From: Grifola frondosa
Lineage: Eukaryota; Basidiomycota; Agaricomycetes; Polyporales; Grifolaceae
DNA: 64,000 nucleotides
NCBI GenBank assembly: GCA_001683735.1
Contig: LUGG01000007.1
Coordinates: 1,240,001-1,304,000 of the forward strand
Direction: 5' to 3'
Part shown: positions 57,761-64,000 of the stretch, piece after piece
Layout: every line of letters begins with the position of its first letter
Numbering within the stretch: the stretch's first letter is position 1
Program-made: the position numbers and the translations under genes
Notes under the pieces: model-generated
Told to the model about the DNA's origin: nothing
The model's input: only the letters and a program-made list of their open reading frames with translations
The model's database searches: none

Positions 57761-58990
57761 GCAGCGCAGGATGATAGTGAGAAGGGGGAGTTGGGCTTAT
57801 ATGGGGGTCGCTGAGCGGCACGCCCACGCTGTCACTGACATTGCTTCTGGTTTGAGTGTCACGATTCAGACGACAACCATGTTCCGCACAACGCCCGTAC
57901 ATTTTTCTTTCAGGGTATCTGGCAGCATATGTCATACGTTTCCAGCTCGTATCTACGCTGTCTTTCCAGCGAGACTTATTTTTTTGTCGTGCCATTTTGC
58001 ATGGTTTACTTAATTAGGGTAGCGTATTATATTGTTGACGTTGACTGTTGAATGGTCCATACACAGCCTCAGGAGGCGCTGATTGGTACGAACATATATA
58101 TGTCTTCATCAAAGAGTCGACGGTAGCCCACTAGTGTAACACGACATTATATGGAGCATCCCTTTGCTTTAACAACGAATGGCCCGTGACATGCCATTCC
58201 TAGGATCGCCAAGATCTCAGATCAAATGAAACCGATGTGCCTGTTAAGGCTTGTTACTTACCTTCCCTCGAACACCTGCTTCATGTCTTCGCACTTGCGC
58301 TGGCTGGATGCTCACAATTCACTAACACGACATGCTTGAGCGCTCATAACCGATGTCCTGCTCACGTCTTACGGAGCAACGGTGGACGCAGACATTTCTC
58401 GAACCGAACGCCGCTGATTACCGAACTTGTCGATCATGCGCACGGCTTGGTGCATATGCACAATCATGAGGAATGCGGTGACAATGAGGACCAGTTCAAA
58501 CAAGTCAAGCATCATGCGTAAGGCGATCCCGGATCTCTAAAGGTTGTCACTCATCATAAGGATTCATTCAGAATACAAATGTCAAGTCCGGGTTCCTATT
58601 TGCAACCACATCCTGTTGAATTATCACAAAAAAACCGACTCCTTGCCGTCCTGGAGGTGAGCATCCCCACAGCATCGCACGGATTAGAGCAAACACTGCA
58701 TTCGGGAGGCTCGTTGTTCAATAATGTGAGATGGAGGTAGCACGTACGACGAGTTCGACATATGGCTGGGGTCGACAGTGAGGGGATCAGGTTCATCCGC
58801 GGGATGACGTTCATCAGGGGGAGCAGAAATCATCACCGTTGGGCATGGTCATCCGTTCCGCGCTGACTCCAACGTTGACTATATGCGCACGAAACTGAAT
58901 TCACTCTCCAGCGCTGTAAGGGTTCCGCGATCCCTCATCAGAGGAGCTCAATCTCGAGGGAACATCAAGGTAAACATTCAACAAGTGGTT
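57761..58990. other. No gene recognised
   Basis: Downstream of the C2H2 gene; short frames on both strands without signal. Confidence 0.45.
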
Positions 58991-58999
58991 TGAATCGAG

Positions 59000-59280
59000 C
59001 GCGACTTCTGGCAATTGCCAGACCACCGCTGCCAAACCTGGGACTTTCGGCACCACCATTGGTGGTATGAACGTTATCAAGACTATCACCCACCCAACAT
59101 ATTCAAACCATGCACTCTCGTCGTGCTGCGCCACGCTGTGCAGCTCAAATGGCAATTCGGACAAGGCAACGGTCATGCTCTATGCGCTGAGCGAGGTGCA
59201 AGACCCGCCGTTGCGTTCCCGCTTGGAAATTACCCAGTTGGCTTCGTGCAGGAGAGAATTACGGCGATGGTCATACTGTG
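59000..59280 (+). pseudogene. Short-chain dehydrogenase C-terminal relic
   Basis: Only the carboxy-terminal part is recognisable: HPTYSNHAL...SDKATVMLYALSEVQDPPLRS, matching HPAYTNSAL...EKAATALYTLSEMHNLPLRL of the relic at 60,128-61,056 in order and spacing. No Rossmann or catalytic region precedes it, so it is a truncated fragment. Confidence 0.55.
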
Positions 59281-60127
59281 GTATTCAAAGCTGTCTTTCT
59301 TGGTTATAGCAGCTGGCTCGATGGAGTGGACTTACCGAGATAAATTGGTCGACTTTACAGTCCCGAAGCACGAAACATGAAAACTTGTCATGAATCACAC
59401 CTTGGACACCTTCAGCTCATCGCCAAATCAGTACAAATTCTGACTGCGCAAACCTCTCTAGAATTCTCATTGGATATCCAGGACCGTTATCACCGTTTTC
59501 CAGTACAACGGATTATCAGCGTGTGAGTTTCCTTCTTCGAAAGGTGCTCGTGGGTGGCTCCCAGTTGGTTCCCAGCATACGTTGACCACCTATGACTCTC
59601 AATATCAGCGATAACACGTGCATGATGGAGCCCACGCCATGCAGTCTTAGGTTACGACACCACGTACGGCTGCGATGATAAATGTAGAAAATTTACCAGC
59701 TGACACAGTTTTCAGGCTTGGGTTAATTCAACATCATGATGAAGCTTATATCTGTGCATGTCCTCGTTGGGTTGTGGGTGAGAAATCGACATCCATCCTA
59801 TTCATCATATGAGTATCAGTTGTCACGAGTATCACTGACATGCGTCTTGATGCAGATGCGATAACCAGATTCATCGTACTTATCTTAAGTGGATATCGAT
59901 CGTCATAAATCTTCTCGTGGCAAGGTGAGCTCACTGTGGTCCCGGGCGATGTATTAATGTATTACCACCGGTTGTCTTCAAAATTATAAGTCGTTACTCA
60001 TGATATGCACTCACAGATAACAATTTCGTGAAATTGGGGATCGGGGAACTTCTGCACACATATAAGAACGGTGACTGCCGTTGTCGTTCCTCTTCTTGCT
60101 TGTTTTGATATTTAATATACAGGCAAA
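59281..60127. other. No gene recognised
   Basis: Separates the two dehydrogenase relics. A/T-rich, short frames only. The last 70 bp may be the old promoter or leader of the 60,128 relic. Confidence 0.45.
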
Positions 60128-61056
60128 ATGTCTATCCCTAGAGTTTGGTTCAGTGAGTTGGCAGCTTGCTCTATATTGTTGGAAGAAACACTTAGTAAGC
60201 CTGACAAACAGTCACTAGCGCGTTGCCGGCTTCGATCTTTGCATGATGCAGCGTGCTCAAGAATGGCGACATCACTGTCGAGACGCTCCGCAAGCCGGAG
60301 GCACTCGCAGCGCTCGTTGCGCAATACCCTAGAGACCGACTCCTCGTCCTGAAGGTGGACGTCAACAAACCCGACGACATCACTGGGCATTCGAGCTGAT
60401 GAAAGAGACGTTCAGTCGGCTCGGTGCGGTGTGTTCAACAACGCAGGGTACGGCGTAATTGGCAAGATGGAGACGACGACGGACGAAGTAGCGCGCATGA
60501 TGTTCGAGGTGAATTTCTGGGGCGCCGCGAATGTCATACGGGAGGTGAGTCCTTCCGCGAGGTGAACAAGCCCGTGATGTGGGGAAGGTTCATGCATGTG
60601 AGCGCGGCGACGAGCATTAGTATGACGGTTCAGCGTTGCGCACGGTACTGAGCTCGCTGTCCAGCACTGGACGGCCTGAGTGACTCCTTGTTGAAGGAGC
60701 TCGATCCCGCGTGGAACATCCAGGCAAGTATCTCGCACAGCTCTTGGGACGAGACATCTGAGCCTCTTGCAATCATCAGATCACTATCTTTTAACCTGGT
60801 ATTTTCCATACGAATGCCGTCGCTGAGCAAGAGCATGATCGAAACGCCCATCTATCCCGCATACACAAACTCTGCACTCCCTTCCGTCGCGCTGCACCAC
60901 GCTGTGCAGACCAGCCGAGCGACACTGTACGACCACATAGGCTATCTGGAGAAGGCGGCGACTGCACTCTATACGTTGAGCGAGATGCACAACCTGCCGT
61001 TGCGTCTCCTGCCTGGAAAGGACTCAGTTGGGCTTGCGGGCGAGAAAATTGGTTGA
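60128..61056 (+). pseudogene. Short-chain dehydrogenase/reductase, decayed
   Basis: Classical SDR oxidoreductase of the basidiomycete type that starts MSIPRVWF. Pieces in order: MSIPRVWF, TVETLRKPEALAALVAQYPR, LLVLKVDVNKPDDIT, FELMKETFSRLGAV, FNNAGYGVIGKMETTTDEVA, MMFEVNFWGAANVIRE, FREVNKPV, GLSDSLLKELDPAWNIQ, HPAYTNSALPSV, LYTLSEMHNLPLRL. The Gly-rich NAD(P)-binding loop expected after VWF is missing, the YxxxK active-site segment is not found, and several frame changes occur. Non-functional as read. The NNAGYGV motif makes the family certain; the substrate is unknown. Confidence 0.75.
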
Positions 61057-61106
61057 AATTGTGAACGTGAATATTAGCATATGATGAACAGAACTTCAGC
61101 GATATA

Positions 61107-61205
61107 TCCGATATGGTGTAGTGGCTAACATTATCGCCTCTCATATACCCTGCCAAAGTGAGGATGGGTGCGCGATAGCCCGGGGTTCGATTCCCCGTGT
61201 CGGAA
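61107..61205 (+). tRNA. tRNA-Glu(CTC) with a 27-nt intron
   Basis: Acceptor TCCGATA/TGTCGGA with discriminator A; D region GTGTAGTGGCTAACAT; anticodon stem ATCGC/GCGAT; loop CTCTCA + C with anticodon CTC once the 27-nt intron (after position 37) is removed; T arm CGGGGTTCGATTCCCCG. A T7 run at 61,224-61,230 is a good Pol III terminator. It lies 135 bp from the stop of DUF4243 copy 3. Confidence 0.9.
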
Positions 61206-61340
61206 TGTGTGGAATGATCGGAGTTTTTTTATTCGGTGTTTTTATCATCTTTACCTAATTTTCTGACAAGTTTGCAAATATTAAGGACAGTTTCTTCCAT
61301 CATGATGGGCAGTTTGCAAAACGAATATGTTTATGCTCAT

Positions 61341-63112
61341 TTAATTACTAACAAATTCACTGGTAAACCTGCTCGCCATGCTCCGCAGTAAACTCTGCGA
61401 TGCACACCACCAGCGAGTCATTGAGATACTATCAAATTCAGTGATAAAATCCATCGAAATCCCACTCGCCCTCCGCCCGCCCTCGCGCATCCACCCAAGC
61501 CGCTCCGCAGTAAGCCCCGCGACCCGGACGAACAGCGTGCCATCAAGCACCTCCGCGCCCTCAAGCTCGACCGCAACTAAAATACCCCGCCTCCCGCGTG
61601 CCATACAAGGCAGCGAAGTGCACGAGCGAGCGCTGCAGCTTGCAGAGATGGTCGTCTGGGTGCTCGAGCGTGCTCTGGATGAGCGGGAGCCACGAGTTCG
61701 GGGCGGGATCTTCTGGAGTGAGGGTCCCCTTGGTGGGTTTGGTTCGATGCGCGTCTGGTGCGACTGGGGAAGGAGAGACGGCGGCGTAGAAGGAGTCGAT
61801 TGGGAGTGTGGGGCGTCCGCGTGAGACCCAGGTCGCGAGAGAGGTCATGAGGTAGGTGCGTAGAAGGGTACTTTTGGAGGACGGGGAGAGATATGCGACG
61901 AGTGAGGGGAGGAAGAGGACCGAGGTCACTAAATGAACTCTACCAGACATATCTCGTTAGTGTATGAAGTGTCACGGATAGGATTGAACACGAACAGGAA
62001 GAAATCGGCTTTGAATTTCTTGGACGTAGAGCTAGCGGTGTGCCGCGCGGCCCACCCGCCGACGCCAAAGAAAGAGCGCGTTCATCCAGAAAAGCTCCTC
62101 GATCTTACGCTCAACGTCGCCAGCGTCCGCGCCGTCCACGGGCCACGCTTGTACATGCGCAAGGAGTGCATCACCGCGCATGCGGAGCACGCGTTGGAGT
62201 GCTGAGCTGTCTTCGCCTTCCGGAGGCGGCAGCCCGATGGAAGTGTGCGAGAAGCTGGGATCAGCGAGGATGCGCGCCACGATGCTAAGAGCATGGACAT
62301 CTCCATGGATGTTAGGCGCGTTGCTGGTAGTTAGGTTCCTGAGAGACGGATGGATCACGACAGGAGCAGTTGGCCCATGTACAGCTGTCTGTGCAAGACC
62401 TTGGGACGCGCATATAGCGAGGTTGGTGATGAAATATTAGATAGTAATTATAATTACTGACCTTCTGCGATCATCCCGAGTAGTCCAAACTCACATCCAT
62501 AGCCGGTATGGATAAGCGGGTGGAGAATCCCAGCGAGGAAGCGGTTCAGCATCTGGAGTGGCTTTCCAGACGCATGAGGCTCAATATTCGCTAAAAATCA
62601 TTTTCGAGTGTCGCTGTCCCTTTCTCCAGCAATTCAGAAGAGAAAAAATTGAGATACGCGGCATAGAACCTATATATGTGTAAAAGATTAATACAGAATA
62701 AAATGTCGAAGGCTGCTTACTTTTCGTCCCCTAGGTGAAGGTGAAAATTTTCAGTTGTGACTGGTTCGGGCGACGCAAATGCGGGGCGCATATAGGATGC
62801 ATGTATCTTGTATGCTGCGTCAAGAAGCGGACCACTCGCTCCTAACTGATACATTGCGAGGAGATGATGAGAAGTGTGGCTGCAATATGACGACTTCGTT
62901 AATCAAAGAAGTTCAACACAGCATGATACTAACTTGTGAAAGCCCCTGTCGTTGAAGAAAATATGCCACTTCCGGTTGTTTTCTTTCAGGTTCTTCACCA
63001 ATTCCAAACTGGACTCATGAGTAATCCCCGGCAAACGGCCAGGCGCCTGAGTCGAAGGAGGGGGAGAAGGAAGAGGAAAGAGCGCATTTAGCTGTGCAGC
63101 GGTCAAAGACAT
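61341..63112 (-). CDS. Questin-oxidase-like (DUF4243) protein, copy 3
   Basis: Best preserved of the three copies. Start at 63,112 (MSLTAAQLNALFPLPSPPPS), then GRLPGITHESSLELVKNLKE, KWHIFFNDRGFHK (exon end), TSHHLLAMYQLGASGPLLDA, KIHASYMRPAFASPEPVTTE, QMLNRFLAGILHPLIHTGYG, CEFGLLGMIAEG, a variable region with IHGDVHALSIVARILADPSF and IEELFWMNALF, then LVTSVLFLPSLVAYLSPSS, VSRGRPTLPIDSFYAAVSP, HPDDHLCKLQRSLVHFAALY and ELEGAEVLDGTLFVRVAGLT. Frame changes are needed near 61,575 and near 62,590 (TAA in ANIEPHASGK context). Three or more GT-AG introns. The metal or cofactor sites of the family are not established, so activity cannot be judged. Confidence 0.8.
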
Positions 63113-64000
63113 GTTGAGATGAGAACGGTGATGGGTGAACAGATTGGAAGAGAGGCCCTCTTGTACATGCACGTCGTGGGCAGTGGGCTGGTGGTGGACG
63201 AATCCTATGTCGTATCATTGACGTCATCATATCTCCTCTGCTCCTGTACTTGCTCGGCCATCCGGCGTACTAATGGAGCCCAGTAACTATAAATTCTCAC
63301 TGAGATAGTCAAATTGGTTGTGAGTAATGTGGCAAATTTCACAGTCCTACTTGAAAATACGTACGGTTATCTACAAGAATCGTCAAAGGCAGCGTTATAA
63401 GGGAAGACGAATAAGTTATACTCGAAGTTTGAAGTTGAAATTGGGAAGATCTACTGGCATGACGGCCGATCGAGCGCCACAAGCGCCCACTATCATGATC
63501 GAGCAAGATTGCGAGAGAAGCAAATGCAGAGTCTATAAGATACTACCTAATAGATAGTCTCGTAACCAGCCGTTATAGTGGTAGTTGTGCACGGCGGCTG
63601 CGCCACCGGAAGAGTCCGGCGCAGAACCAATCGGACATCGAAAAACCCCAGCACACCTACCACCTATAACGTCTGGTGACTTTTGTATAGGCGGGGGGGG
63701 ATGGTCACGGTTTGTGACCGACCGCGTCAGATCACTCTCAACGACGCTCGAGATAGGCTATGTATGCACGGCCAAATACCACAAAATTCAACCGAGTGAT
63801 CACCCTATGAGTTGAAAGAGCTAAGAGATCTCTCCGACGCTATTAAACATATCAAAAGTGCCCCGGTCTCCGTACAACCAACGCTTAGTCAGCATCTACC
63901 AATACATGAGAGTAAGTACTGGGATGATAACAAATGACGCCGAGATGAGGCAGAATCTGTCTCAGACCAATATAAATGAATAAAATATGGTTAGGCAAAA
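63113..64000. other. No gene recognised
   Basis: Upstream region of DUF4243 copy 3 and window end. It contains a small hairpin GGTCAC-N5-GTGACC at about 63,702-63,718 and a G-run (63,692-63,699). Short frames only. Confidence 0.45.

Overview
The window is nuclear DNA of a filamentous basidiomycete, most likely a wood-decay Agaricomycete (order not provable from here). Reasons: many short introns (about 46-62 bp, GTxxxx...AG), a fungal CAD-type pyrimidine gene whose dihydroorotase-like domain lacks its metal ligands, intron-containing tRNAs, a fungal SLATT membrane protein, several questin-oxidase-like (DUF4243) genes, and a chromodomain Ty3/gypsy retrotransposon. Most real genes are split into exons, so many open frames are exon pieces; exon borders below come from reading splice sites by eye.

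Layout. 0-5.3 kb: a C2H2 zinc-finger protein and low-complexity hypothetical genes. 7.0-8.2 kb: fungal SLATT two-TM protein. 10.5-17.7 kb: the multifunctional CPSase/ATCase gene (ura2 type; ten exons) with four separate single-base deletions relative to the conserved frame. 18.4-20.9 kb: hypothetical Ser/Pro-rich gene. 21.6-24.6 kb: F-box protein and dienelactone hydrolase (+ strand). 24.8-25.4 kb: decayed mitochondrial porin copy. 26.4-28.2 kb: intact nine-exon cyclopropane-fatty-acid-synthase-type methyltransferase. 31.3-33.0, 49.8-51.6 and 61.3-63.1 kb: three paralogous DUF4243 genes on the same strand. 52.2-53.8 kb: RCC1-type Ran exchange factor. 54.5-57.8 kb: duplicated upstream modules and a second C2H2 gene. 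59-61 kb: short-chain dehydrogenase relics. 61.1 kb: tRNA-Glu(CTC).

The most interesting part is 33.67-49.71 kb. The two halves of one tRNA-Val lie 16 kb apart: 5' half at 49,681-49,712 and 3' half at 33,671-33,706, both on the minus strand, with acceptor and anticodon stems that still pair. Between them sit (right to left) a complete tRNA-Val(CAC) with intron, long inverted repeats, a DUF3435-type tyrosine recombinase with C-terminal Cys/His-rich exons transcribed inward from the right end, a recently inserted LTR retrotransposon with a perfect 5-bp target duplication, and one intact five-exon gene of unknown function. I read this as a tyrosine-recombinase mobile element (Starship/Crypton-like organisation) integrated into the anticodon loop of a tRNA gene, carrying its own tRNA-Val, later hit by a Ty3/gypsy element. 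It also separates DUF4243 paralogues 1 and 2. The parts are visible in the sequence; the interpretation as one element is inference.

Many conserved genes (ura2, retrotransposon pol, DUF4243, RCC1, second C2H2 gene) show isolated one-base losses, often in short homopolymers, while others (methyltransferase, dienelactone hydrolase, cargo gene, the checked exons of the recombinase) are clean. Residual assembly indels are the simplest explanation, but decay cannot be excluded gene by gene.
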